Source of the DNA: Teratosphaeria epicoccoides
Taxonomy: Eukaryota > Ascomycota > Dothideomycetes > Mycosphaerellales > Teratosphaeriaceae
NCBI GenBank assembly: GCA_021401465.1
Contig: JADDMT010000089.1
Coordinates: forward strand, 1 to 64,000
Length of the DNA: 64,000 nucleotides
Reading direction: 5' to 3'
Part shown: positions 20,639 through 32,503 of the stretch, piece after piece
How positions within the stretch are numbered: position 1 is the stretch's first letter
Layout of the letters: the number at the start of each line of letters is the position of its first letter
Translations under genes and position numbers: made by a program
Notes under the pieces: model-generated
Told to the model about the DNA's origin: nothing
The model's input: the letters and a program-made list of their open reading frames with translations, nothing else
Database searches by the model: none

Positions 20639-21906
20639 CTACTTCTCGGCAGCCGAAACAGCAGAGCCCGCCGCAGTGCTCGCAGCTCCACCACCAGCGC
20701 CCAAAGCCTGAGCAGTCTCCTCGGTCACCAACTTGGGCAAGACACCCTGCTGGACCCACAAGTTGATGAGGCCATGCATCGGCTCAGTGTCCTTGTCGCT
20801 GATGAGACCGAAACGACGACCGACATTATTGAAGTGCACGAAGCAGGTGTTGAGCTCGCGATAGCACTCGAGGTCCCAGAAGGTCAACCAGTGAGCCCAG
20901 TAGAGATGAGCGTAGCAGCGGAACATCTGCTTGTACCTGTGCGCGGGATCACAAGTCAGTTACACTACTCTGTCATGTGAATCAAGACGTTCGACTTACA
21001 AATTCTTGATCTCATTGTAGAAGGGCTGCGGAAAACCATAGGTCTGACCCAGCCACTTGCTCTTATCGTTCTGGTCGAGATCTTTCAAGCGCGGGCCCAT
21101 TGGTGGAGCTGCCGCGAAGGTGTCCGTGGGAAAGAGCGATGGGTTGGCGATCTTGCCGTTAACCCAAGTCTGAATGTTCTTGATGTACTGAGCAGCTGGC
21201 AGGTTGATCGGGTTGCGCTGCGTATCAACCCAGGTGTACACGACGCCTGGACTGGCAGTCATGGTCGGGCAAGTCTGCTCGGTGCAGACCGACTTGGCGG
21301 CGGTCTTGTCGACCTTGTCGATGACGACGGTGATCATGTTGCCCATCAAGCGCGCTTGCTCGACCACTGCACGGAAATGTCAGCATGGGATACGCAAACA
21401 TTGGAACGCGGACAGGCCCAGGTTACCGCTGGCCACTTACACTGATGGCCGAGCCACTCGCCCTCGTCGACGAGAGCCGGCGTCACGGCCAGCGTGTCGA
21501 AGTTGCCCTTAACGACAAGACCAGCATACAGCTCCTTGAAAAAGAGCGGGATCCTGCCTTCGTTGGCATTGGTCTGATGAGCTTGGTCGTTGTGAGCAAT
21601 GCTCTGCGAGATCGATGGCGACGGCGGTGCAGCAGCGATGGTCGACCCGATCTGGTTGGACTGGCTGAACGCCGACGGAGATGAGGTGTTGCCGCGGCTT
21701 GGCGGGGCGTTCTGGCTGCGCGCTGGGTTCGCCTGGCGCCCAAAGGCGCGACTGAGAGCATACGAGTCAGCAAAGCGTGGAATGGGTCTAAAGTTAGGGC
21801 AGATCCAGAAGAGTCCATCGCGGCTCACGCGGCGGCAGGCATTCAGCTCCTCGTCAGTAAATGGCAGCTCGTTCTCTCCAGGCTCCTGAATCCTGCGATT
21901 GTTCAT
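20639..21906 (-). CDS. MOB1/phocein family kinase-activator protein
   Basis: Three exons: 21906-21441, 21366-21000 and 20936-20639, giving 376 residues; both introns have GTAAGT donors and GCAG/ACAG acceptors. The core shows the MOB fold: LVVKGNFDTLAVTP, VDEGEWLGHQ, then CTEQTCPTM, YTWVD, LPAAQYIKNIQTWVNGKI and RCYAHLYWAHW. The Cys pair (C-x4-C) and the His pair (H-x4-H) are the MOB zinc ligands. MOB proteins bind and activate NDR/LATS kinases in mitotic exit, septation and polarity pathways. LVVKGNF resembles the Mob2-type LVKGNF motif, but the class is uncertain. Unusual: residues about 50-115 are a long Ser/Asn/Gln-rich insertion before the core, and the tail is Ala/Gly-rich. Confidence 0.82.
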
Positions 21907-23062
21907 ATTGGCTGAAGGTCCGGCCAGTCCAGTCCAAGTGTCCAGATTTGATTTCTTGCGGATTGGAGAGGATCACAAGTTGGAGACAGAAAGTGAAGGA
22001 GTGAAGTACTGCTCCAGGGTCCAAGAGCGCATGATCTTGTTTGTGTAACTCGACCATCCACGCTAGCGCACTGGAGACCACTATCATAGCACGTGCTGAA
22101 GATCCAATCCAGCTAATTGGCATTTTCACCAATGAGATTGCAGATATCTTGACTGCTGCCTGCAGAGCCGTGTGATTATGCGCTGATGTCATTGAAAAGT
22201 TGTTGGCGCTCGACAGGAATGGAAGGCACGATGAGGCAGGTGAGAGGCCGGCCGTGGGAATGCGTCTTCCAACGTGGTGTAGTGCGAGCTTGCAGCCAAG
22301 TCCAGCGGATCACGAGTTGCCGCATATCCAGAGAAATCCCATTCATCTGGGGAGCGCATTGAGTGTTGTGATCCTGGTTTCCGGCTGCCGCAGGAAAGAG
22401 CAAGGCCAGGGAGCGGGCACTGACTGAGATTTCGTAATTCCACTTTGGCGAGTATATGCTGGCGTTGACAAGCTTTGCAGATCCAGAGCTTGACTTGAGG
22501 TTTCAAGACATTTTACTTGATGTGCGCCAACATTGAAGTGCCGCCAATATCATGCCACAGACGCCGCCGCGCACCCGCTGCCTGTCTCGCGAAACATTCA
22601 CATGAAAGTGGAAGTCAACTTACAGATTGCTCATCCAGTTCGACATTGTCGGTGCTGGCTTGTTGTGTGCTTGCTGGTGGTGTCGAAGATTCTGAAAGAA
22701 GGACACAAGGCTGGAGGCGATGTGTAGTGGGATGTCGGAGAGAAGAAGAAGTCGAGGAGTTGATGCTTTGATGCTAGTACTATTCGTCGAGACCCTGAGC
22801 TGCATGAGTCATGTGAGGCATGCAGTGGAGCACGCGGCTCTGCGGCCCGCACCATGCACCTGGGACGCGCCTTTGAGCTGTCTTCGCGACTCTCCCAGCG
22901 ATGGGACAATTGTTTTTTATATCCACTTAACTTGTCGTACTTGAGTACACAATCATCATAAGCTGGAGTTCCGGGAAGCTTGCAAACCGCCAAGCCCTCA
23001 GTTCATCAGCGCGCTCATCGTGACGATTGGGCGCGCAACGGAGGCTCGCTCATTGAGCCAAT
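21907..23062. other. Divergent interval between MOB gene and LEO1
   Basis: About 1.15 kb with no convincing gene. It contains a perfect ATGAGTCAT palindrome at 22804-22812 (Gcn4/AP-1 type), 250 bp upstream of LEO1, and a GCACGTGC motif near 22090. Confidence 0.45.
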
Positions 23063-24721
23063 ATGGCTTCAGCTGCAGCAGTCGGCGCAAATGCGGCTGA
23101 GTCACCGCCGGAGAATGACATCAGCGCAGACGCCGGGAATATCGGAGAGGTCACGGGTGCGATTGGTTCAAGAGCGAATGGCATCACGGAACCCGGTGAC
23201 ATCGAGCAGGACGACGAGAACGATGTGCGAGGCACCGCTCCGAAAAATGGTCCGTTAAAAGCTGCTGCGACAAGAGATCAAGATTCGCAGGACGCTGGCG
23301 AGGATGGCGGCGGCGATGATCTCTTCGGGGACGAAGACGACAGTGCCCCAGCGGACAGACCAGCAAAGAGGCAACTCGATGATGAGGATCTTGATTCGGG
23401 AGACGACATGGACAGGACGGATCGCGTGGCCGACCAAGAGCAGCCTCAAGAGGAAGAGTATGAGCAGGTGGACAAGCTCGAGATGAATCTGGAGATGCCG
23501 CGGCAGCCATTGCCAGAGCCCAGCGACGGCGAGGTAAGCCTCGTACTAGAGCTGTGGAGAGCTGTAGCTGACAAACCGTAGATGTACTTGGTAAAAATCC
23601 CCGACTTCTTAGCAATTGAGCCCACTGCCTGGGATCACACCAAGTTTCAACCTCCCACAAGCGACCATCACTCACGAAAAGGTCCATCGGCAGGCTTCTC
23701 TGCATACAATACAGCCTTGACCACGATTCGCTGGCGACACTCACCCAAAAATCCAAACAAGCTGCAATCTAACGCCCGTATTTTACGGTGGTCAGACGGA
23801 TGCACCACATTACAACTGGCCAGTCTACCTCAGGTTCAGTATGAGATTGATGGCAATCCTTTGGCACCACCTCAACGGAACCCTGTCAAACCTACACCTG
23901 TGTCAATCCAAGCAGCTAGCAACAAAGGTGGCCGCCAAGGCGATGGAGCGATTTCTGGTGAGCGATACGACTCAAGCAAAGACGCCTTCACATATCTCGG
24001 CGTGCCTTCTGAGACCACGGGGACTGTACGCATCACAAACAAAATCACTGCTGGTCTCAGCGTCAGGCAGACGGCAAACGAAGGCGACGAAGCTATCGAG
24101 AAACTGCAAGCAGCAATGGCTGCGGCAGCGAACGCAGTCAAGGTCGAAGGTGGCAGTGGAAAGCTGGAGTTGATCGACGAAGATCCAGACAAGAAGAGAT
24201 TAGAAGCTGAGAAAGCCATGAGGGACAAGTTGAAGGCAGACAAGAGGAGGGACGCCGCCGCGCAGAGGGAAATGGATAAGACCAACCGCACGTTGGGCAG
24301 ACACGGACTCTCGTCAGGGCGATATGGTGGTGGCCTCAACTCCAGCTTCCTGGAAGACGAAGAGCTTGGCGGCGGCTCGAGACCCAAGAAGAGTGGTGGA
24401 GCTAGGAGACCGAAGCAGAGGAGGAACAGCATCTACTCTGATGACGAGGACTTTGGTCGGCGGCACTTCACGTCGAAGGAAGACGAATATGATCGGGAAG
24501 ATGATTTTGTGGCGGGCTCGAGCGAGGAAGAGGATGTGGCAAATGATGACGATGACGATGATGGCATAGTGGAGGAGCCAAGGCATCGTGAGCGGACGCC
24601 CAAGAGAGATAGACCGCCGCCTGCCGATGAGGATGCGGACGCTGAGGGTGAGATGGACGAGGATGTTGCCCCCGCAGCTGCGAGGAAGCGGCAGAGGGTC
24701 ATTGTGGATGATGATGAGTAG
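23063..24721 (+). CDS. LEO1: PAF1 complex subunit Leo1
   Basis: Two exons, 23063-23533 and 23582-24721, with a 48-bp intron (GTAAGC to CCGTAG); 536 residues. The N-terminus is acidic and disordered. Exon 2 begins MYLVKIPDFLAIEPTAWD, the conserved Leo1 core, followed by NTALTTIRWRHSPKNPNKLQ and ARILRWSDGCTTLQL. A basic/acidic tail ends DDDE after AAARKRQRVIVDD. Leo1 belongs to the Paf1 complex that travels with RNA polymerase II, binds RNA and histones, and supports H2B ubiquitination. The C-terminal third holds alternating charged blocks (SSEEEDVANDDDDDDG). Core motif match is strong. Confidence 0.92.
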
Positions 24722-25324
24722 TTCCATTTCCTGAAGCCCAGCGCCAGGATTTTCATCTACAAAGCGTGGCCTGACGCATGGATTTGGTCGAAATGCTCTC
24801 ATCAGTTATCGGGATCTACATACGTGAAACCCATGAGACCTCAGCATTGTAAGCCTGGGCGACAGCCCAAAGCACTTGCATGATCGTCCACAGCAGACCC
24901 TGCTTCACTCCGTTACAATGATAACGTCATGATGAGGGCTTGGTCCATAGCCAGGCGCGCCAAATGACAATACCGAAGCCAAGAGAACAGGATCCAAGAA
25001 CGCAAAACCAACTTTCATACGCCGCAATCGAGCCAATCCTTTATCTACAAAAGGACTTCAGCACCAGCCAGCAGACCACGCCTCGCAAGCAAATCTGACC
25101 CAAGGTGGACATTGCACAGAAAACTGATGTCTTGCTATACCCTAGCCTACACAGTGTCCCTGCCTCGACGGCCGTGTCTCTCCATCCACCATCGATCGCT
25201 CTTCGCGCCAAGCTACTGTCTTGGCTAATCTTCTTGACATTGTGTTCGTGACCAGCACGGGAATCGCTATTGAGATACATATAGAGGCGATTCGTGCGTT
25301 AACGAGGTACGTGTGAGGCGCGAT
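24722..25324. other. Convergent intergenic interval
   Basis: Between the 3' ends of LEO1 and ARF1. No gene is seen; it probably contains both 3' untranslated regions. Confidence 0.5.
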
Positions 25325-26001
25325 CTAGTTGTGGCCGGCCTTGCGGAGGGAGTTGCTGAGCCACTCGAGACCCTCGTACAGGCCGTCACCACTGGTGGCG
25401 CAAGTAGATTGGATATACTGCAGACATCGTTAGCACCGACGACTGTGGACCTTGCTTCTCAAAACGTTTGGACATACCCAAGCGCGTTGCCTCAAGCTGT
25501 GGAGACCCAACTTGTCGGTAATTTCGGCTGCGTTCATCGCGTTCGGCAAATCCTGCTTGTTGGCAAAGACCAACAACAAAGCATCCCTCAGCTCATCCTC
25601 GTTCAGCATGCGCTGCAGCTCCTCGCGGGCCTCAACCACACGGTCGCGGTCGTTGGAGTCGACGACGAAGATGATGCCCTGAGTGTTCTGAAAGTAGTGT
25701 CGCCACAAAGGGCGGATCTTGTCCTGGCCACCGACATCCCATACTGTGAACTGGATGTTCTTGTACTCGACTGTCTCAACGTTGAAGCCTGAAATGACTC
25801 GGGGTCAATGACTCGCTCCACTACCCGTTAAACCTCGTCATGTGTATACTAACCAATAGTCGGGATAGTGGTAACAATTTCACCCAGCTTGAGCTTGTAC
25901 AAGATGGTGGTCTTCCCGGCCGCGTCCAAACCAACCATCAGAATGCGCATCTCCTTCTTGCCCCAAAGGCGGTCGAACAGCTTTGAGAACGTGAGACCCA
26001 T
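25325..26001 (-). CDS. ARF1: ADP-ribosylation factor Arf1
   Basis: Three exons: 26001-25854, 25788-25478 and 25417-25325; 183 residues, the standard Arf1 length. It starts MGLTFSKLF with the myristoylated Gly2, then GLDAAGKTT (P-loop), WDVGGQDKIRPLW (switch II), NKQDLP (G4) and CATSGDG (G5). Introns use GTTAGT and GTATGT donors with TTTCAG and TGCAG acceptors. Arf1 recruits COPI and clathrin adaptors to Golgi membranes when GTP-bound. The position of the introns inside conserved protein segments and every nucleotide-binding motif agree, so this is certain. Confidence 0.97.
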
Positions 26002-26701
26002 CTTGACGGATGTGAGTCGCTACGGAGTACTGTGTAAGGGGTATTGGTACGGGCGACGTGTTGAGGGATGTGTCTCGAGTATCTGTGTGCGCCTGCGTCA
26101 GCTCATCGTTCGAGCCTGGAAACACCTTATATATCCATCGCTCGTGATGCGCTTGAAGTCGGAAATGTGACTGCCTAACGACGATGCAATGTGTCCTCTT
26201 GCAGCGGTCTGCACCCTGCTTTCTCTATTTGTGTGCGGGAGTATTGTTGGGAGCTTTTACTGGGGCGATGCGCGCCGCCAAATGCCACTTCTGCACGTCC
26301 ATATACGCCAGAAATGGGTTGACTCACCTTTAAATGACTCGGAATCCAATGGCTGAGTATCAGAGATGTTTGGGCGGTGAGTTGTGCAGGTGGCTCCCGA
26401 TGATGGACAGGACAAGTTGAAGTCGCGGAGACTTGGCGGACCCTGACTTGGTGCGTGCGCAGCTTTGTCCGTTTGTCGGGCCAGTATGAACGCTGACACG
26501 CGCAATTGACCGTCGAGGTCAACTCTTGGATCTATAACAACCGCAAGCATGAAGCTGCTCGTACCGAGGTGTTTGACGTGTTGGGCTTTCGACAGTCAAG
26601 AGACGTGGTCACGTGCGCCCTTGCCATCTACACATAGATGAATTCCCACTCAAAAAAAAAGATTCATTCGCTTTTATCCCAACTCTGGCACTGCTGCCAC
26701 T
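26002..26701. other. ARF1 upstream region and MFS 3' flank
   Basis: No separate gene. A TGACTCA heptamer occurs at 26320-26326 and a TCACGTGC motif near 26610. The ARF1 leader and promoter probably occupy the left part. Confidence 0.4.
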
Positions 26702-28460
26702 TCACGAGCGCGTAAGCCCCGACTCTTCTTCTTCTGCTGCTTCCTGCGCCTCTCTCTCATCTGCTGTCAAGTCACTCTCTGCCCTTCCGATCCTTACAAA
26801 ACCCATGAAGACGACCAGAGCCGTCCCGCCACAAGCCATCTCGAGCCAAAATGCATTCTTGTAGCTTTGCTTCGTACCGTGATTGGCGGTGTTGGATACA
26901 ACAACGTCTGCAAAAGCCAAAAGTAAGGCAATGGCAAGCTCAAACAGGACATTTGACAGCGCTCCCGCAAGGCCTTGTTGACGTGCTGGCACCTTTGTTG
27001 AAAAGAAGACATTGGCCACATTGAAGATCAGATCGATCGAGACAGTCTGTGCGTGATCAAATCAGCAAGATGAGTCTACCGGTACCAATCACTGGTCACT
27101 CACCGCGCAGACCATGGCAGGAAACACCCAAGCCCAGTAATTTGGATGCTCAGGTTGGATGGCCCAGAGTAAAGAGTCGATTATGATAGCCACGCCTGTG
27201 ATGGCCATCAAGACCGTACCAGGTACCCGGTGAAGAATAAGGCCACCAAGTGTCGCCAAAATGCATCCACCGACAACCAGTGGTAAGTACCAGGCTACGA
27301 CCAACATTGGCGGCAATTTCAAGATATTCTCCATACTAACATCCTTCATCAGCATGCCAACGAGTGGCGTTTCAGACGGTCATGGCGACTCACTATAATG
27401 TCGCATACAGTAGGTACACTCCAAGGGAGCCGTATGTGAACAGCAGCCCCAGAATGAGCGGCGCCATATACTTAATCTTAAGAACCGCGAATGGCAAAAG
27501 CGGTTGCTCCGCAACCCAGCCTTCCACATAAAAGGCGATGGTCAAGAAGAGGATTCCGGCAAGGAGCGTAATGTATATATACGGTGTTGCCCAGCTACGG
27601 GGAGCATGACTGGCATCCGTGATCGAGAAGACGACTAATACCAGACCGGCAGCAATCGTGACACTGCCCCAAACGTCCATCTTGACGCCATTACCTTTAT
27701 GCTCCTGATGATCGTTTGGTATTGTGATATATGCGACACATCCCGTGATACAGCTGAGCATGGTCCCAATCCAAAAGTACCAATGCCAACCAGCATATTG
27801 CCCAGCGACACCAGCAAAGAAGATTCCGGCGAAGTAACCTGCCACCGCGGAGGCTCCGTAGACCGAGAACACAAAGTTCTTGCGTGGGCCAGGCCGGTAC
27901 ATGCTGCCAAGCAATGTCAGGCTGGCCGGAAGGTATGCGGCAGGACCGAGACCTTGCAACGCCCGGCAGAGGTCCAACATCAATTCGTTCTGGGCGAACC
28001 CCGCGATCAGACTCCAGATTGTGAACCACGCGCATCCAGAGATATAGACTGGAAATCCTCCATAAATATCCGCCAGCCGTCCTAATGGTAACAGGAACGA
28101 GCTGGTGACGAGTGACAAAGCGGATGTTGGCCAGGTCGTAGATTCCGCCGGTATATGCAAGTCTCGAACCACCGTCGGGACCAGTACGATGAAGCCTGAA
28201 ACAGAGTACTCGGTCAAGACCTGAGACATTGCTATACTGAAAACGAAGCCGATTTCGGACCGGAGTGACTTCAGTTTTTCAGGACGCTCTCGGCCTAACC
28301 GCTCGAGCGATGCTCGCTGGGACTCGCAGCCGTCCCCAGTGGACGTTCGACCGTGTTTGCATTGGAGCTGCAACCGGCTATTGTTACTCTCTAGCGAATC
28401 CTCCGTTTCAGTGAAGCCCAGGGTGGCAATCGTATTGTGGTTCATCTGGACATGTGCCAT
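26702..28460 (-). CDS. MFS transporter, DHA2-like (14 transmembrane segments)
   Basis: Three exons: 28460-27394, 27335-27104 and 27046-26702; 547 residues. The first intron acceptor is GTTAG at 27340-27336, which restores LLYATLYMENILKLPP across the junction, the expected DHA2 sequence. Family features include the long cytosolic N-terminus, motif A (LPLGRLADIYGGFPVY), motif C-like AAYLPASLTLLGSMYRPGP and about 14 hydrophobic helices. Related fungal proteins export drugs or take up small metabolites; the substrate is not predictable from sequence. The C-terminus is cytosolic and Glu-rich. It is followed leftward by ARF1 with no functional link. Confidence 0.86.
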
Positions 28461-29908
28461 GGTATCGATAGCCACGGTGAATAATGACTGTGCTTCGATG
28501 CTGGGACTGATCTGATGCCACCATTTGCAATTTGTAGTTGGGAACAGAATACTCGCCGACGCACCAGAATATTGGGAAGGACACAGAATAGATGCTGGAA
28601 GCGGGTAAGGTCTCCGCTGCTCATGACGTGGTTGCTCTGAAGCCTTTTCATCGTCGTGAGTTTATGCTCTATGACGAGCGCTAGGCCTACAGGTAATGAA
28701 AGGGAAAATGCGTCACTTGGCCGAGCTGAGGGCTTAGCCAGCTGGACATCATCTCCGGTCAGTTGTCCAGGACCCACGGTCCCAATAAATCACATCCTTC
28801 AAGCCGACAATGAGACACCAGCGTACGTGTGGAAGTGATATTGACTCCATGATGACATGCGCTAGAGTGTCCGGTTGAAGTTGTTGAAGTCCAACGAGTA
28901 GAAGTCCGCAGTAGCCTCAGGCACGCAAGTCTCGCTTCAGCTTAGCGGCGCACGGTCCACTCCAGAAATCAATATCAATTTCCGCGCTCTCGCGCTCTTC
29001 TTCGACAGATCATCAGTAGGTTGACTAATGTCAACATCGCGGCTTCGCTACGGCGACTTGCTGAGGGTCATACTTTATTCACGATGAGTTTCCCTCCGTT
29101 CCCGGCCTCGTAGATGGAAGTAGTTTTGCGTCCGTCTTTCCTACCAATCGCGTGTGTTCCTCAGAGATGGATCGTGGTTGTGGGATGGTCGCTACATACA
29201 CCTTGGCAGTAGCACCCGCTGGCCTAGGTTCAGGCAGGTCAGACCGAACTTGGGAGAGTTGCGCTTCGAAGCGACTACGGCGTTGGAGGTCGCAAGAGCC
29301 TGTCAAAACCAGAGCGTCTTGCCGGATATCGTGGACAACTGTTAGGCGACGCTCGCCCGAAGAGCGGCTGCTCGCAAGATTTGTGAAAGATCCTTCCTAC
29401 GCGCCCACGCCGCTTGGTCTTGAGCAACGCTTGGATTGGGTAATGGGCAGTCGTTCCGGACGCCTTATGCTCGCCTGTATGTAGGCTACCAGTGGCCTGT
29501 AGTCCGTGACGGTAATGATTTGCTTGGTGGCCATGTGCCTACCGATGATTGATACAACTGTGGCCTTGCGCATTGCGTATCCCGTCCAGCTCGCTCAAGA
29601 GCCGGGCGTCATACAGAAAGGTACGAATGTCGGCGGCCAGGCTCGGTAGCATCTGGTATGTTGACTGAGCCTTTCCAAATCTCATGCAATCATTCTCTCC
29701 CATCCGCCGCGCCTATCCCTGTCAGACCATGCGCAAGGCATAGCCACAGCTTCTGTGAGCAACAAGCTTTCAAATCCAGGCCGAGCCGGCCAGCAAGCGA
29801 TTGTCCCCGGGCCGGTTCCACACTGAACTCTATTAGCTGACGTACTATATCAATTCTGGCCGTTGTGTGGCTCAAATCTTGACTAGATGCGAGACACAGG
29901 ACGTCAAG
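28461..29908. other. Gene-poor interval, possible decayed sequence
   Basis: About 1.45 kb between the MFS gene and the SnoaL-like gene, both transcribed away from it. Several 60-110 codon frames occur on both strands near 29080-29480, none with a recognisable family. It may contain relics of a gene, but I cannot name one. Confidence 0.4.
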
Positions 29909-31254
29909 ATGAATGGACTCGATGGACACAGCACTGATGTAGAAGCCCCAGTACCGCTGCCCTCAGCCAAAGCGTTCAGCTTTAGAGACGGCATCGTCGT
30001 TCAGCCGCCACTGTCACGCCTGGGCATAGGACCACCCCTGCGACTCCTGGTACCAGCTGGACTTGATCTTGGACACAGCAAAAAGACGTTGGATCCACCA
30101 CCGCTTCATAAATGGGCAGAAGAAGGATATGCGGTTGCCCAGATCACAATCTCTGAGGATTCTCACATTTCTCTTTTTGGCCAACAAGTGACGACAGCTT
30201 TGAGAGAACTAGATCAACTGAGTGTCAAAGTTTCACCAATATTGGTCTCATATGTAGGTATCAGCGAGCATAGAGAATTGCACAGCCGCTTACAGCAGCC
30301 AGCGATCGATGTTTCGATCACGCCTGAGTTGTCATCAGCTATCGACACGCACCTAACAATATCGGCTATCATCATCCATGGCATGTCAGCTGTAGAGACA
30401 AATAAGCCTCAGCTACGACACATACCAAGCGCTGCTCCTGCTGCGACACCAGCAAAAGATATCGCTCCAAGCAAGACATTCTTCTACGGCAACACGGAGC
30501 CCTTTTTCACCATCCCAGCTCACAAGGAATTTCAGAGCGCGCCAGCCGCCGTGGCCCACACCAGAAGTCTGAGTTTCCTCAAGCCACTGGTCGGCGGTCC
30601 TTACTTCGATCTAGAGGCCATCTGGGAAGAGCATACTCGTTTTGAGTTTGGCGAGCGTGCTGTTGAGAAAACGATGGGCACGATGGTTCAGGAGCCTTAC
30701 GTCCATCATATTCCTACTATCACAGGCGGGATTGGACGCGAGCGACTGACCAACTTCTATCGATATCATTTCATATTTAACAATCCGGAAGATACTGCTC
30801 TGGAGCTTGTGAGCCGGACGGTTGGAATCGACCGCGTGATTGATGAGTTCAACTTCACATTTACGCATGATAGGGTCATCGACTGGCTGTGAGTTGAAAG
30901 CTGATCGAACGACATCTGATATTGTATTGACGGGCGGCTAGACTACCAGGCGTACCGCCAACCGGCAAGCGCTGCGAAATTCCCTTCTCCAGTGTGGTTA
31001 ACACCCGTGGCGACCGCCTGTATCATGAGCATATTGCCTGGGATCAGGCCACGGCTCTTCAGCAATTGGGATTGCTGCCTGAATACCTGCCTTTTCCATA
31101 CCAGATAGATGGCAAAGACCCTGCGCCCGGAAAGCGCGTCGAATTTAGGGTGCCAGCAGCTGGTTTTGAGACCGCGAGGAAACTTGCTGATGAAAGTTCT
31201 ATTGACTCCAATAGAATGTTCAACTTTGCCGTCAGAGAAGTTGACGACTTTTGA
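29909..31254 (+). CDS. SnoaL/NTF2-like domain protein (fungal, uncharacterised)
   Basis: Two exons, 29909-30888 and 30942-31254, with a 53-bp intron (GTGAGT to GGCTAG); 430 residues. The C-terminal half has the conserved stretch ending VQEPYVHHIPTITGGIGRE, followed by FYRYHFIF, the motif VSRTVGIDRVIDEF and, after the join, DWLLPGVPPTGK and RGDRLYHEHIAWDQAT. This is an alpha+beta barrel of the SnoaL/polyketide cyclase superfamily found in fungal and bacterial proteins often labelled carboxymethylenebutenolidase. The N-terminal part (residues 1-200) contains a strand-rich VPAGLDLGHSKKTL and may be a separate alpha/beta domain. The true substrate is unknown. The start is the first in-frame ATG; the frame extends a few codons further. 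Confidence 0.75.
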
Positions 31255-31468
31255 GCGATGCAAGCTTCATCAAGACTGACAACGACAGTATGAAATCTCC
31301 ACGAAATGACCCATCATTAAAGTTGCTGCAGGCTATGATCCGCCGTGTAGGTTTCGATACGGGCGCATGGTAGGCGACACTGCCCAATCTCCTGGAAGTT
31401 TTGCCCGACCGACATCCTTTCGACTTGAATGTCATGCTCGCACGGTGACATTTGCAGGAGCATTTATG

Positions 31469-32353
31469 CTTGACGATGGGCACAGCCACAGGTAAGACAA
31501 CGCTCGGAGCATGGCTCGAACGAGCAGCCTCTGGCGTTGATGCCTCCTTCGGTCAATGGCTTGGCTTCTCAGGCTTTACTCTGGCAAGAAACAGTAGCCC
31601 CCCTTGGTTGCGACTGGCTTCTGATCGACTGCGCACATGGCAATATTTATGATTCGGCGATGTACCATGCAATAGCTGCGATAGCATCAGCAGGTGCAAG
31701 TACGGCGATGCTAGTCGCTGGAAATGAGAATTGGATGGTCAAAAGAAAAATCGATGCTGGCGCTAACGGTATAATAGTGCCTATGGTCGAGACTGCAGTG
31801 AGCTGTTTTGTTCAACGTCCATGAGCAAATGCTGACCATGTGCTCAGGAGCAAGCACAAGCCGTTGCACATTTTGCGCATTGCCCAAAGCAAGGTTCCGC
31901 TCTGACAGGGACGCGAGGATGCGGCGATGTGTTCGCCAATGCCAGCTCTAATCTGACAGCACCAGAGTATCTCTGTCAAGCAAATGAGACCATTATAGTC
32001 ATCGTCCAAATTGACTCTCCCGCTGGCGTTGCTAAATGCGCTGAGATTGCAGCAGTCAACGAAACCGACGCGCTCTCCCATCAGTCTCAACAATCTCGCA
32101 TCGAGCATAGGGTATTTTGCCTCCAATCATACGAAGATTCAAGAGGTGTGAGAGGCGCCTGTCAAAGTACTGGCCGCTGCATAGGAGAAATGCAAGTTCA
32201 CTTGCCGTTTCGCGCTGGATACGAAGGAGGGTACGAAGGAGGCTGCAAAGCGAATGATTCAGTTTTCATATCTCGTCAATTGCGATTTTGACGTTGTTAT
32301 CCTTGCCGCTCGGACGAGCTCAGAAATGGCGAAGAGGGAGAAGTTAACACTCG
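31469..32353 (+). pseudogene. Decayed HpcH/HpaI-family aldolase gene
   Basis: Fragments of one aldolase can be followed in order: KTTLGAW (about 31496-31516), a frameshift near 31515, then GCDWLLIDCAHGNIYDSAMY, KRKIDAGANGIIVPMVETA, a still recognisable intron at 31798-31847 (GTGAGC, TGCTGAC, CTCAG), then EQAQAVAHF, TGTRGCGDVFANAS and VQIDSPAGVAKCAEIAAV. A second frameshift lies near 32079, after which SSIGYFASNHTKIQEV runs into TGA at 32149-32151, then TAG at 32182-32184, with recognisable sequence to about 32340. Intact members cleave 2-oxo acid aldols with a divalent metal. The usual Glu-His pair reads Ala-His here. At least two frameshifts and two stops make a functional product unlikely. 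Confidence 0.75.
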
Positions 32354-32503
32354 GGACGAGTCAGTAGTAAGCCATGCATCCCCAAAGCAAGTATTTGTGT
32401 AGACTTCCCAGCAGCATGATCATCGAAACATGACATCAGATCGCCTATTGGCAGCATATTGTCTATCGTGTGCTTGTGAAGAGATCCAGCGAAGCCGACG
32501 ACG

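Noticed and set aside
20147..20980. 277-codon plus-strand frame
   Set aside because: Its right half is antisense to the conserved last exon of the MOB gene, and its left half is low-complexity Cys/Ser sequence.
29079..29484. Overlapping 75-110 codon frames on both strands
   Set aside because: Could be a decayed gene, but no domain could be named and neither strand is favoured.
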